Of a stretch of 64,000 nt of DNA, positions 25,244 through 36,484 are shown piece by piece (the first letter of the stretch is position 1; every line of letters begins with the position of its first letter). The notes under the pieces were generated by a model. The model saw only the letters and a list, made by a program, of their open reading frames with translations, made no database searches and was not told the origin of the DNA. A program made the translations under genes and the position numbers. The DNA comes from Riptortus pedestris (lineage: Eukaryota > Arthropoda > Insecta > Hemiptera > Alydidae): the NCBI GenBank assembly GCA_019009955.1, contig CM032233.1, positions 121,809,501 to 121,873,500 on the forward strand, in the 5' to 3' direction.

Positions 25244-25374
25244 ACAGTTTTGAAAGGACCTCATTTTCGTCATCTTCTGGGTAGGATCGATGGACATTAG
25301 AAGAAAAATTTCGAAAATCGCGTCATGACTACAACCTCAATAGCTGATTTCCCTTAAGGGAAATCTGCTAAAAA
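24701..25374 (-). mobile_element. HINE-like element, full length, type B
   Basis: Left end AAAAAGTCAGTC with hairpin CGCAGGGGCTGCG, a type-B half (CAATATTTGG), G/C-run, AACGAACTTGA, GCGACCGCTAGAACG, a (TA)n array at 25194-25240, and the intact 5' palindrome GATTTCCCTTAAGGGAAATC ending at 25374. Confidence 0.75.
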
Positions 25375-25479
25375 CAAATGAGTAGAAGGGAGCGGTGGGT
25401 GGGAGGGTGGAAATAACTGAAGGCTGAAAACAAAATAGTACGAATAAATCACTGAATACTCGATTTAAGAAAAATTAAA

Positions 25480-25831
25480 TAGCGCACTTTTGTAGAACAT
25501 CAATCATTTAACAAGATTGGTCCTGTACCATTTTACGATCCGACTCATAATAACAAAACAGCTTATTGTTCATATGACTTGTGTAGAAGTGGGGTTTACT
25601 GTAGGCTGAAAACTAAAATATGGAAATACCTCGGTTTAATTATAGAAAGTTAAATTTGCAATAAATTAACTTTTTTGATCCGGCGTATAATAATGAAGAT
25701 ATTTTGAATTTTCGAAATACCTCCCCTCTAAACCCTCTTAACGAACATCATCTTTCTTTTTTCATAAAACGCTTATATGATTGACTTTAGTAACGATTAA
25801 ACAAAAATTAAGACCGCTAGAGCGGTAACAG

Positions 25832-25882
<51 letters not shown>
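25480..25882 (-). mobile_element. HINE-like 3' half cut at its TA array
   Basis: Contains AACAAGATTGGTCCTGTACC, a type-B segment, AACGAACATCATCTTTC, and GACCGCTAGAGCGGTAACAG just before (TA)n at 25836-25882. The 5' end of the same element is at 26863-26984. Confidence 0.6.
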
Positions 25883-25886
<4 letters not shown>

Positions 25887-26862
25887 AGATTTATATGATA
25901 TTTCTAACTATGACTAGGGAGGTAACAAATCTCCGCCCCCTCCACATCTCAATTTTTATTTATTTTAATTAGAAAATAACTTCCGTATATATTTCCAATA
26001 TAAATTTAAACTTTAAGAGCATTTCGATTCTTTAATTTGTATACTGTATTATATATTTAAACAAACTCATGCTGAATTCACATACCGTGTGATAGCGGAA
26101 GTTGTGCGTAATCAAACTCTATAATTGTTGTATAAATAACCTTATTTCCTCCGATATGTTGACGATATTGAATTGAATATGTACTAGCTATTACTATTAA
26201 ACGTTACTTAGTTATGCCATTATAACAAAAGACAATAAGCGCTTAAACTCAATATGATTTCAGTTTGCAGAGAGGGCTACAATACCTTTCCCTCACCTCG
26301 ATTTTAGAATAATAATTAAATTATTTTTAGTGTATCACTGTTATTTGTCTACACCAGAAATATAAATTACTAGAAAATATGTTTTCTTAATGTTTTAAAT
26401 AAATAATTTAAGTAAAGCAATGTTGATGATGAAGTGGGGGCGGAAGTAGTTGGGAGGATAATACAGTTAATTGTCTTAACTTATTTCCTGTGAAATGATG
26501 GAATTGCATTCTATCCAAATTTACTATTCTTTATATAACTATGCTCGCATTCACCGATTGGTTTCTGAGAGGAAATATGTACCTTATAGATAATATTTAT
26601 TTATAATAAATGCTATTCATGATTATGATTTGAATTATCCACTGTGTGTCAAACATTCGAGAGGGATTGACTCGAACTTATTTTTATTTATTCTTCAAGA
26701 CTAAAATTTCTATTCTATAAGTCTCCTAAATGACCCTTACGGGAAAACAATACGCCCAAACGTGAAGTGTAGTTGTACACATTGAAGCCATGCCAAAAAA
26801 AAAAATACTATCATCATTCAGCCTTTAATGATTTACCGAGCGAAGCCGGGTAACATACCTAG
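25883..26862 (+). mobile_element. Helitron inserted in a HINE TA array
   Basis: Ends with the family signature: ATGCCAAAAAAAAA, TTTACCGAGCGAAGCCGGG hairpin, then terminal CTAG (26859-26862) followed by T of a TATATA run. HINE sequence on both sides fits an A|T insertion inside the TA array. The body is AT-rich and non-coding. The 5' TC end is not visible, so the start is set at the end of the left TA array. Confidence 0.6.
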
Positions 26863-26984
26863 TATATATATATAATATTGAACGGACCTCATTTCCTAGA
26901 TAGATGAATATTTGAGAAGATTTGTAAAAAATCGAGTACAACCTCAATAGCTGATTTCCCTAAAGGGAAATCTGGTAAAACTTC
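26863..26984 (-). mobile_element. HINE-like 5' part, partner of 25480-25882
   Basis: TTGAACGGACCTCATTTCC through CTCAATAGCTGATTTCCCTA and GGGAAATCTGG. It continues the element interrupted by the Helitron. Confidence 0.6.
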
Positions 26985-27705
26985 TTTTAGAGTCACGGTT
27001 GGTATGTGCAATAGTATAAGCATATATCCTCACTTGCATCGAAGCTCCTGACAAATCTTCACCTGGGTGTATTTGCCAGCATAGCTATGTAGCCTGGTAG
27101 ATTTCATAAGATTATTTGAAACGGTGTAAATGACAATGCAGAATGGGAGGGAATGCTGGTGGAAACTATCAACTATCAAGGGAGGAATAGGAGACGACGG
27201 CGATATGGCCGAGGAAGATTGAGGTAGGGTTTGAGCCTGAGAGAAGACACTCCAATTATTAGTTGGTTTATGGGTATTGGAGGCGGGTATAGAGTTGCCC
27301 GTGGGCAGGGCTTGCGGTTAGTCAGTTAGTCGCTGACAGGTCGCTAAGATCAAAGCCCGACACCGCTCTCTTCCTCAATTACACCCCATCAACCCCTATT
27401 TTGCCTCTCACGTCGACCCATTCTACCGGCCAGATCTCACTCTCACCTCTTTCATCCGAAGATAGGATTCATTTTGATGGGAGCAGTCTTGAGAGCACCT
27501 GTGGAAAATTTTGATTGATGCATTCACTGGAGGTGTTTGCTAATCTCCAGCATCATAGAATTATCGAATAAAAAATAAACATAATGATATACATGAAAGT
27601 TCTAAGGATCTTGAGATAAATCTTAAATTACAAATATGGCATAGGACATTAAGGGAGATTTACGCCTTCTTATAACATCTCAGAGGTATTTAAGAATGTA
27701 CATGT
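26985..27705. other. Spacer, nothing recognised
   Basis: Locally GC-richer at 27120-27480, but no frame with a recognisable domain. Confidence 0.5.
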
Positions 27706-28532
27706 TATCAGATTTCCCTTAGTGGAAATCAGCTATTGATGTTGTGCTCATTATGGTATTTTCGAAGAATGTATTTAAATATCCTTCGATCCTACAAAGG
27801 AGATAACGAAAATGAAGTCAATTATAGACTATCATTAGCTAAACAAGATTGTATAACATTTTGCAATAGGACTCATAATAACGGCGATATTTTGAATTTT
27901 CAAAATACACCCCTCTAAACCCTAGTCAGCTATTAACTAATACGATCTGTAGTGTGGAATGAAACAGTTAAATATTGAGTATGGTTATAGAAGAAAAAAA
28001 ATGTATTTAAATGTCCATCGATACTACTCAGGAGATAACGAAAATGAGGTCCATTCAAAACTATATATATATATAATTTGTCTATAAACGCTCTACCGGT
28101 CGCAATTATTGTTTGTTCCTTACCAGACTATATTTAAACGTTTTATGTAAAAATAAAGATCAAGTTCGTTAACGGCTAAAATCGGACCAGTGAGAGGAGG
28201 AGGTTGGGGTTCGAATATCTCCGTTGTTATGTGTCTAATCGAAACATTGTACAGAATCAATCTTACTGAAAATTTAATGTTCAGTACTTATAATATCTAC
28301 GTTTTTTCAATATCTTGATTATTAACCGAGATATTTGCATTTTTAAATTTTCAGTCTTTAGTAAATCCCCACTCCTACTCATGTCATATGAACAATAAGC
28401 TATATTTAATGAAGCACTTTATTTTGAAGCCTAAATACCAAATATTGTTCTTTTACGTTTTATGATAAATGGAAGTGAGTGACGCACCTGGGAAATCTGC
28501 TTAGTAAACACAGCCGCTGCGTGACGGACTTT
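27706..28532 (+). mobile_element. HINE-like element, type B, with internal 5' duplication
   Basis: The 5' terminus is ATCAGATTTCCC. The block ATGTCCATCGATACTA to GGAGATAACGAAAATGA occurs twice (27770-27815 and 28000-28050). A short TA array is at 28064-28076. A type-B half leads to GGGAAATCTGCTTAG and the decayed hairpin CACAGCCGCTGCG, then GACGGACTTTTC. Confidence 0.65.
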
Positions 28533-28831
28533 TCTTTCTTCATTAAATCTTAACTCCTTCTTCTCCGATTTTCGTTATAATATGCTGGTTTATATAAAAT
28601 GTATACACATGGAGTTCCGACGTTTTCAAATAAATATAAAGGTAGGGGGGAGGGGTTGGAGCGTTTTCTTGATGCCGGGGATAAGTTTTTCTTTGGGGAC
28701 TTGGATAATGCATAGGGAGAAATGAATTTGGAGCAACTGCTAGAGCTGTGTTTATGTAGAAGAAAGGGGGACAGTGAAACCTAAGAAAGGTGGGAATCAT
28801 GCTCTCTTACACGGCTGAAGCTGATGGCGTG
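28533..28831. other. Spacer, nothing recognised
   Basis: No supported feature. Confidence 0.45.
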
Positions 28832-29250
28832 TGCTCATTTCTTCATCATTAACCTTGACCATTGTGGCTGTGAGCCTGGATCCTACAACCTAGCACTTCC
28901 TTACATATGGTTTATGAAGGACGGTCATTTCTTCATCATTAACCTTGCCCATAGTGGCTGTGAGTCTGGATCCTACAACCTAACACTTCCTTACATATGG
29001 TTTATGAAGGACGGTCATTTCTTCATCATTAACCTTGCCCATAGTGGCTGTGAGCCTGGATCCTACAACCTAACACTTCCTTGCATCTAGTTTATGAAGG
29101 ACGGTCATTTCTTCATCATTAACCTTGCCCATTGTGGCTGTGAGCCTGGATCCTACAACCTAACACTTCCTTACATATGGTTTATGAAGGACGGTCATTT
29201 CTTCATCATTAACCTAGCCTATTGTAGCTGTGAGCCTACAACCACATTCA
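28832..29250 (+). repeat. 90-bp tandem repeat, open in one frame
   Basis: Four to five copies of a 90-bp unit with sharp internal register; GGACGGTCATTTC begins at 28919, 29009, 29099 and 29189. In the + strand frame starting at 28824 each unit reads as 30 residues (MKDGHFFIINLAH, then C-G-C-EPGSYNL). The frame is interrupted only by TAG at 29088-29090 in the third copy. The first and last copies are more diverged. No promoter, exon junction or known domain supports translation, so it is listed as a repeat. Confidence 0.85.
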
Positions 29251-29330
29251 CCTACTTCCTATTCCCTGAAGCATCTCCCTCTGGCATACACTTCCCTGCA
29301 TCTTGTTTATAAAGGACATCCATTTCTTGT

Positions 29331-29412
29331 AGCAGAATTTCCTTAATGGAAATCAGTTATTGAGGTTGCACTCATGACGTAATTTTCGAAACATTTCTTC
29401 AAATGTCCATCG
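29331..29412 (+). mobile_element. HINE-like 5' fragment
   Basis: GTAGCAGAATTTCCTTAATG to CTTCAAATGTCCATCG, then an abrupt change to unrelated sequence. Confidence 0.6.
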
Positions 29413-30504
29413 CCCATAAGTTCCCCTTTGAACCTCCTAGCGCATTTTACGCTCCATTACCTCGCAGGGCTTAGTTCTGCAGTGTAAGCTGTTCACCGCT
29501 AATAGTCCAATTTTAGGCTTCGGTTATTGCCATTTTATTCGAATAAAATAACAAGTATCTACTCGGTTTATAAGAGTTTAGAGGAAGTTATATTAAATAT
29601 TCCGTAAAAATTAATTGCGTTATAGAAGGGTTTTCTATTTAAATGTGATAGGGAAAGAGTTAACTTATCCAATCTGGTAATTTTGTTGCTTGGATGCTCA
29701 AAGTTGAGAAGATGTTTCAAACAGGCTATTCAAGTTGAAAAGAAAGAATATCCCTAAAGTTTTCCTGAGCCCTTTGTAGAAACTCTTTCAAATTCTACCT
29801 CATTTAACATTAGCCAGGACATTACCTTTATTTTTATTGAAGTGAACTTGACTAGACGTTACCCCAAACCTGAGATTTTATCTACAGAACTTCCAAAATG
29901 TTCTTATTTGTCTCTTAAAGATTCCTATCGAGTTAAAATATATCTACCCACGTATACACGCCGTGTTTTAACTACGCACAAAGACAAGGACGCACACGCA
30001 CAAATAAATATAACTCTAAGGCTAATCTGAAATTCTATTTAAATTTGGAGTAGGAAATTGTCTTTTGGGTTTCACTTCATTCTTAGAAAATTGCATCAAA
30101 AGTCAAATTCTCGCCGGGATTTACTTAGACGTCAAAAATACTTATTCGTCCATATCTTCCTCAATATTGGATTTAACAAGAACCTCTAAAGAAAAAATTG
30201 TATTCAGAATACATTTTGAAACCCTAAATGTCATTTAAATTCTTAAATGTCAAACTTTGAAGCTGCGAGCAAGTAGAGCTCATTACAATAAAATGGGAAA
30301 ATAGGATTTATTATTATTATCTGAGCCTAACGGAATTTATCTGTATTCCATGAGAGTGCCTCTACATTATTGTGATTTTTTAAACAATATTTATAAGTAA
30401 AAGAAATGGATATGAATATTGTAAAATGTAGGCCATTTTATGCTTTATTACCACCAACACGTGTAGAAGTTTATTTGTTAGTCGAAACTTCGGCAATACT
30501 TTCA
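29413..30504. other. Spacer, nothing recognised
   Basis: AT-rich; a 62-codon frame at 29842-30030 has no recognisable domain. Confidence 0.5.
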
Positions 30505-30508
30505 TTAA

Positions 30509-31492
30509 CCCTAGTATTACCGACCTCTCCCAGGTCGCATGGATTACCAAGGGGGGGGGGCTCCTCGAGCCCACAACCTTAAAAACCTTTTATTTTGGTT
30601 CTATATTTTTTTTAAAATTTTTATTTCTATTGGATTATGTTTAATGAACGTTTCTTATGACACCTGTGAAAAAAAAAAATTAAAAAAAAAATTAAATACA
30701 AAAATAAAAATAAATTAAAAAAAAAAAGTTCGGATGGGGAAAAAAGGATGACTTTAAATTAAATGTAATTTTATTCTACTGGAGGAACATATCTAAACAT
30801 TGTTAGAATAAAAAGTTATCTATATCTAAGTTATTATAATATTATAATAGAATAATAATTTAAGAAAATCTAATTATCAGATTCGTAATGGAATTATCGG
30901 TGCTTTTGCACAATAATTTTTTTTCCGAGTGTTTATCCAGGATGCAGCATGGACTAACTGTTCCCCTAGTTGGGAACAACCTAGAAAATCTTCTCTTTTC
31001 TAAAAAAGTACCTATCAGGAGCAATAATTATAACCATCTCAGTAATATATTTTTATATGAAAAAAAATTATATGGGGAAAATATATATTTTTTTTTGAGA
31101 AAAAAAAAAACTTGAGAAGGTTTGTGTATGTTAAAATTACATCAAAGTAATTATTATTTGAGCAATATAATTAATAACACTTGAATTACTAGTTAAAAGT
31201 AGTATTAAATATCAGTGGGCTCGAGGAGCCCCCCCCCTTGGTACATAAGTGTATAACTACCCCTTGCATTACCAAGGGGGGGGGGGCTCCTCGAGCCCAT
31301 ACGTCAAAAAAAATTTTTTTTCTCAACATAGAAATTTTTTTATTTATTTTTATTGTTATGCCCTCACTCTAGGATGTTTTTCTGAGGAATACATAAAATA
31401 TCCAAAATATCCCATTAAAATTGGGTGATAGGGAACAAAAACAAAAAGTTGTGGGCTCAAGGAGCCCCCCCCCCCCCTTGGTAGTTCTAGGG
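30509..31492. mobile_element. Non-autonomous piggyBac-like element with G-tract palindromes
   Basis: It is bounded by TTAA at 30505-30508 and 31493-31496. The ends CCCTAGTATTACC and (inverted) CCCTAGAACTACC have piggyBac-type CCC termini and a TTAA target. Inside are four copies of a 28-nt motif, TTACCAAGG(G)n-CTCCTCGAGCCCA. They alternate in orientation at about 30545, 31216, 31268 and 31452, forming two head-to-head pairs. The GGGCTCGAGGAGCCC core is itself nearly self-complementary. The interior is AT-rich; a 75-codon frame at 30888-31115 is not recognised. Confidence 0.75.
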
Positions 31493-31496
31493 TTAA

Positions 31497-32845
31497 TACT
31501 GGTTTTCTCGAGCAAATGTAAGAATTTTTTTTCCATTTTATTCATTCAATAATGACATTTCGCAACTGGGGCGATTCAGGGACGAATCAGTTATTTAACT
31601 TATAAAATTATTATATTTACGTAAGTATGCTCATTTCTGCAAATATTTTTAGTATTGCTGAAAATGTAAGAAATAGTATATGTTTGAAAGCTTTTTTGAG
31701 AACTCATATGTTGATTTGAGAATTTCAAAACTCTGACTTCCGTCTTCCGGGTTCTAAATAGAATTTATTATCCACTATAATGTTTCAACAAAATTGTGAA
31801 ATTTTATGCATTTCATGGGAAAATTATAAATATGTATTCTATGTTTATTTAGGCAATGGATATCGTCAACATGAGCTATATTATACGTCTATAGGGAGGG
31901 TTTCTTGGGAATAGCCTTACTTTTATTTCCACGGGAAAACATTTTTATTTCAACCCTCAAACAGGGGTGACTAGCAATTATTTATTTTATTCTCTACGGG
32001 ATCACAGCCTAATTCCTAATATTGCTCTCTGAATACTATGACGGTGCAATGATCATATTTTGATGGTAAACTAGTTTTATTTGGACACATGAAGTCATAA
32101 ATTCGTCAATATTCGTCCCACAGCTTTGTTTCACATCTAAAACTATCATAAGTTTGTAACTTAAATACAATAAAGTGATTACTTATTGCTTCGCAATGCT
32201 TACTTCATACAAATCATTGTATTTTGATGGAACACCCCAAGTATTTCAACTCATTTACCTACAGATTCTAAACATAAATTCGTCTATTTTCTACAATTTA
32301 TATTTATATATTACGTATATTACAACTGAATAATTCCACATAGTCTGTTCGGGACATGTGTTTCGTGAACAAATAATGGTTATTATTTTGTATCGTTGTG
32401 TAGGATATTTATATGATACAAGTCGCCTAATTTCCTCACCTGTTATTGAGTGGGATTCATGGAGATAAGACGAGCTGGATGTGATTTTATGATATAGATT
32501 GTCAATAGCTGATTTGTCATAAAGGAAATATGCTAAAAATTAGTTTATCCTAAAGAGAATTATAATTTTCCTTCGAATGTTGAAGTGGGGGGGGGGATTT
32601 CATTTGAAGGTAATTGGACGGGGGGAGGAAGAAATATTTTTCCGCCTATATAAACCCAATTTCCTCTGCCTGGATGTTGGGCTTGCTTTAATTCGGCCAA
32701 GGGAAAACACTTCCAAACTCCTTGCATTTTTTCCAATATTATTGCCCTTTATTGATTGGAGGTGGGGGACCAACATCCTTAGGGCAGATAATCTAACATC
32801 AGAAGCAAACTTCATCTGGGAGTCCTTTTGCCTGCCATGCAATTT
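31497..32845. other. Spacer with a minor HINE 5' remnant
   Basis: At 32503-32536 is a decayed HINE 5' terminus in reverse (TCAATAGCTGATTTG, GGAAATATGCT). The opposed frames at 32577-32864 overlap on opposite strands and carry no recognised domain. Nothing else was found. Confidence 0.5.
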
Positions 32846-32849
32846 ACCT

Positions 32850-33850
32850 GCCAGCTCTCCTTAGGTAGTAGGGCTCGCACAAAACCTTGGGATTCTATTG
32901 CTTATCATGATATTTACAAGTTAGTTGTCGCTAGGTCGTAGGACTATCGCCAAAACTCTGGGATCCTATTGCCTGCCATGCTATTTACCAGTCAGCTTTC
33001 CCTAGGTAGTAGGGCTGTCCCCCAACATCTAGGGGTCCTATTGCCTGCCATGCTATTTACCAGTCAGCTTTCCCTAGGTAGTAGGGCTGTCCCCCAACAT
33101 CTAGGGGTCCTATTGCCTGCCATGCTATTTACCAACCAGCTCTCCCTAGGTAGTAGGGCTGTCCCCCAACATCTAGGGGTCCTATTGCCTGCCATGCTAT
33201 TTACCAACTAGCTCTCCCTAGGTAGTAGGGCTGTCCCCCAACATCTAGGGGTCCTATTGCCTGCCATGCTATTTACCAACCAGCTCTCCCAAGGCAGTAG
33301 GGCTGTCCCCCAACATCTAGGGGTCCTATTGCCTGCCATGCTATTTACCAACCAGCTCTCCCTAGGTGGTAGGGCTGTCCCCCAACATCTAGGGGTCCTA
33401 TTGCCTGCCATGCTATTTACCAACCAGCTCTCCCTAGGTAGTAGGGCTGTCCCCCAACATCTAGGGGTCCTATTGCCTGCCATGCTATTTACCAGTCAGC
33501 TCTCCCTAGGTAGTAGGGCTGTCCCCCAACATCTAGGGGTCCTATTGCCTGCCATGCTATTTACCAGTCAGCTCTCCCTAGGTGGTAGGGCTGTCCCCCA
33601 ACATCTAGGGGTCCTATTGCCTGCCATGCTATTTACCAGCCAGCTCTCCCTAGGTAGTAATCCCATTAAACATCTGGGATCCTATTGCCTGCCTTGATAT
33701 TTACTATTTAGCTCTTTCTAAGTAGTAAGACCATCTCCAATCCTCAAGAGACCTTTTGCCTGCCAAGCTATTTATTTACTAGTTGGCACTTCCAAGGTAG
33801 TAAGCGCATCACACATAAGCAAATCTCTGGGATCCTAGACTAATTACTTT
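32850..33850. repeat. 72-bp minisatellite with decaying edges
   Basis: Ten regular copies (about 32968-33660) of a 72-bp unit including TGCCTGCCATGCTATTTACC, CTCTCCCTAGGTAGTAGGGC and CATCTAGGGGTCC. Increasingly diverged copies flank them at 32850-32967 and 33660-33850. At 24 codons per unit, frames stay open on both strands (146 codons +, 91 codons -), which shows that openness here is not evidence of coding. Confidence 0.93.
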
Positions 33851-34530
33851 CCAGCTTACCCAACCAGCTGGGTACCAGGAACAAACCCTACTCTCGAAAG
33901 GCCTATCTCAATAACCTAGAACTCCACGTACAAATAGCCTTACTAAGCAGAACAGCTGTTCTGAGTAGACGGTGAGAAACTTCAAACTTGACAATCAATT
34001 TCAGAATTTTCGCAATAAATACAAGCTATTGTATAAAAACTAAATATGTAAACTCATCTTTTACATATATGAACATATAGAAAGACATTAATATATAATA
34101 AACAGTGTCTAGAATACATCGATTGGTGGGATCAATAACAGAAATCTTAATGAAGAGCGTTACGCTAATCAGTTGTGGAGTATGTGTTTTCATTTCAGCT
34201 ATTTACATCAGCCATTCTACTCATGACGCAAATTATAGGTCTTAAAATGTCATTCGACCCTTTCACTAGATCACATAATCACACCTCTTCAAATTTATAT
34301 TTCTCTATTTACATTTTATATATTTCTCACTGTAATAGTAACGAACTTTTAGTCGTATTTGCCCGTAAAATGCCACAAAAACACGATTTTTAATACTCAG
34401 AAACGGTAAATTTTATTGAAAAATGCGGAGACAAAATTATCTTTGAAACAAGACTACGGCAAAAGGAATGGATTCTAAAATCCCCCCAAAAAATAAAATT
34501 ATTTAAATCGTAATATCTCAGATTTCCAGA
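33851..34530. other. Spacer, nothing recognised
   Basis: AT-rich, no gene features. Confidence 0.5.
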
Positions 34531-34532
34531 TG

Positions 34533-34593
34533 CAATACGTGGGAAGTCTGCTAAGTTAGCGTAGCCCCTGCGTGACCGACTTTTTCTCTCCAG
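34533..34593 (+). mobile_element. HINE-like 3' terminal fragment
   Basis: GGGAAGTCTGCTAAG, a broken hairpin CGTAGCCCCTGCG, GACCGACTTTTT. Confidence 0.6.
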
Positions 34594-35023
34594 TTAGTCA
34601 GTTCTGATACCAGACAGCTACTCCAAGTTCCCATCCAACATTTTGTTTTTTAATAATCAAAACAAAATGTCTCTTGGGACTGTCACACTTACAGACTACA
34701 ACACATGACATTACTATATACTCTCATTCATTGAGTTGTTTACTTTCCTTCAAGAACACTTATAACACATACCCCTTAATTATTCAGATTCTAGAACAAA
34801 TTTCAAAATTAAAGACAAAAGTAACAATGATATAGGGGGGGGCACCAAAAAACATCGGACGTACAAAAGACGTGGACAAAGTCGCCAAACATGCTACCTA
34901 GAAACAATCTTCTGACTTTAACTTACTATCCCTACCAGACTTACATTTACAAATACAATAGACAACATTAAATGAATGGCAAAAATGTTGGCATAGAAAA
35001 TTGACCGAGATATTTCCATTTTT
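34594..35023. other. Spacer, nothing recognised
   Basis: No supported feature. Confidence 0.45.
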
Positions 35024-35141
35024 AGCAGATTTCCCTTAAGGGAAATCAGCTATTGAGGTCGTACTCATGACGCGATTTTTGAAAATTTTCTTCAAATGTC
35101 CATCGATCCTACCCAGGATATGACGAAAATGAGGTCCGTTC

Positions 35142-35197
<56 letters not shown>

Positions 35198-35633
35198 CTG
35201 TTAATGATCTAGCGGTCGCAATTTTTCTTTGATCGTTACCAAACTCAATATTTAAACGTTTTATGCAAAAAGACAGATCAAGTTCGTTAATGGCTGAAAT
35301 CGGACCAGTGGGAGGGGGGTTTAGAGGGGGAATTTTTGAAAATTCGAAATATCTCCGTTACCATACGTCGGATCACAAAAGTGTATAGAACTAATCGTAT
35401 TGTAAATTAAATTTACTATAAATATTGTTCTATACATTTATTCTCTATCTTGAATATTAACCGAGATATTGGCATTTTTATTAAATTTGGGCCGATAACG
35501 TACGACGGAGTTTCCCGCCAAAAGCTAGTTCGGCCCTTTGCCGTAACTGTTCGGCTCTCGTATGGAGATTTCTCTATTGTATAACTTCACGTGAGAAATC
35601 TGCTTAGTTTTTGCAGCCCCTGCGTGACGGACT
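35024..35633 (+). mobile_element. HINE-like element, 610 bp, best type-A copy
   Basis: This copy is the most complete in the window. It has the 5' palindrome GATTTCCCTTAAGGGAAATC, the GACGAAAATGAGGTCCGTTC block, (TA)n at 35149-35193, and TCTAGCGGTCGC. The 3' half follows (TTCGGCCCTTTGCCGTAACT, then TGTTCGGCTCTCGTATGGAG), then GAGAAATCTGCTTAG, TGCAGCCCCTGCG and GACGGACTT. T residues lie at both borders. Confidence 0.8.
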
Positions 35634-35869
35634 TTATTTTAGTTTTCAGCTGTCACATAAACTATACTCTGCTATATAATAAACCACTTTATTTATAGTA
35701 AATAAATAAATAGTTTTCAATAAATTTAATATGTTATATTCAGATATATTTGAATAACTATTTTTTTTTCTGGTGAAGTATATTTCTATCTATCTATTCA
35801 GCTGTGAGAGATTGGCTGACCTGTTTGATTACAATTCCGACGCTTTTCGTTCTGAGGTTATTAAAATGG

Positions 35870-36009
35870 ACTGAAACATTTCTCATTACCGTTTGTTTTT
35901 CACTTAATATTCACGGTGGTTTAAGTGTTAAGGTAAGGTAGATTTATCTATTGTAAAACTGCACGAGGGTAATCTGCTTAGTTTACGCAGCCCCTGCGTG
36001 CCGGACTTC
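35870..36009 (+). mobile_element. HINE-like 3' fragment just upstream of an exon
   Basis: The last 140 bp of a long type-A element: CATTTCTCATTACCGTTTG, ATTGTAAAACTGCAC, AATCTGCTTAG, hairpin CGCAGCCCCTGCG, GCCGGACTT. Its end lies about 41 bp before the first base of the GDNF-receptor-like exon, so the branch-point region is squeezed between them. Confidence 0.7.
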
Positions 36010-36050
36010 AGATATAGTATAAGGTTAACTGTAATTGTTCCATTTTGCAG

Positions 36051-36170
36051 GTGATGAGAGAGGGAGCGTGGAGACGCTGAACTGCCTACTGGCACGGCAG
36101 TTGTGCTTCGAGGACCCCTCCTGTTCCCCCATTCTAGAGACCATACCCCGTGTATGTGGGCCCGAATCAG
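36051..36170 (+). CDS. Exon of a GDNF-receptor/GAS1-type protein
   Basis: A 120-bp internal exon. The acceptor is CCATTTTGCAG after a pyrimidine-rich run, and the donor is CAG|GTATTT. Both introns are phase 1, so the exon is symmetric, as in extracellular modules. It encodes about 40 residues including VETLNCLLARQLCFEDPSC and ILETIPRVCGPE. The cysteine pattern C-x6-C-x5-C-x10-C and the wording resemble the start of a GDNF receptor alpha/GAS1 domain of insect Gfrl-type receptors. Members of that family are cell-surface co-receptors. This is a fragment; no neighbouring exon could be supported, so the flanking repeats are presumably intronic. Family assignment is from recalled similarity only. 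Confidence 0.65.
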
Positions 36171-36396
36171 GTATTTATAATACTTACTCACATCCTTATA
36201 TAAATTATGCTAACTAATTCTACAATAGCTATCTATTTATCTATATATATGAATCCTTATTTCCATTGGTCAAGACATCACGTGTGAACGGCTGGGCCAA
36301 TTTTTCAATTTTTCTTCATTGTCAGAGAAAGATTCTTATGATAGAAAAATATTAGATAGATACGTGGACAATTGAAGAAAATGTAACAACTATTTT
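36171..36396. other. Presumed intron, nothing recognised
   Basis: AT-rich sequence downstream of the exon donor. Confidence 0.4.
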
Positions 36397-36484
36397 AGCA
36401 GATTTCACTTAAGGGAAATCAGCTATTGAGGTCGTAATCATGATGCGATTTACAAAAAATTTCCTTAAATGTCCATCTATCCTA

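Noticed and set aside
33208..33697. 146-codon and 91-codon frames on opposite strands
   Set aside because: Both arise from the 72-bp minisatellite; simultaneous openness on both strands shows low stop content, not genes.
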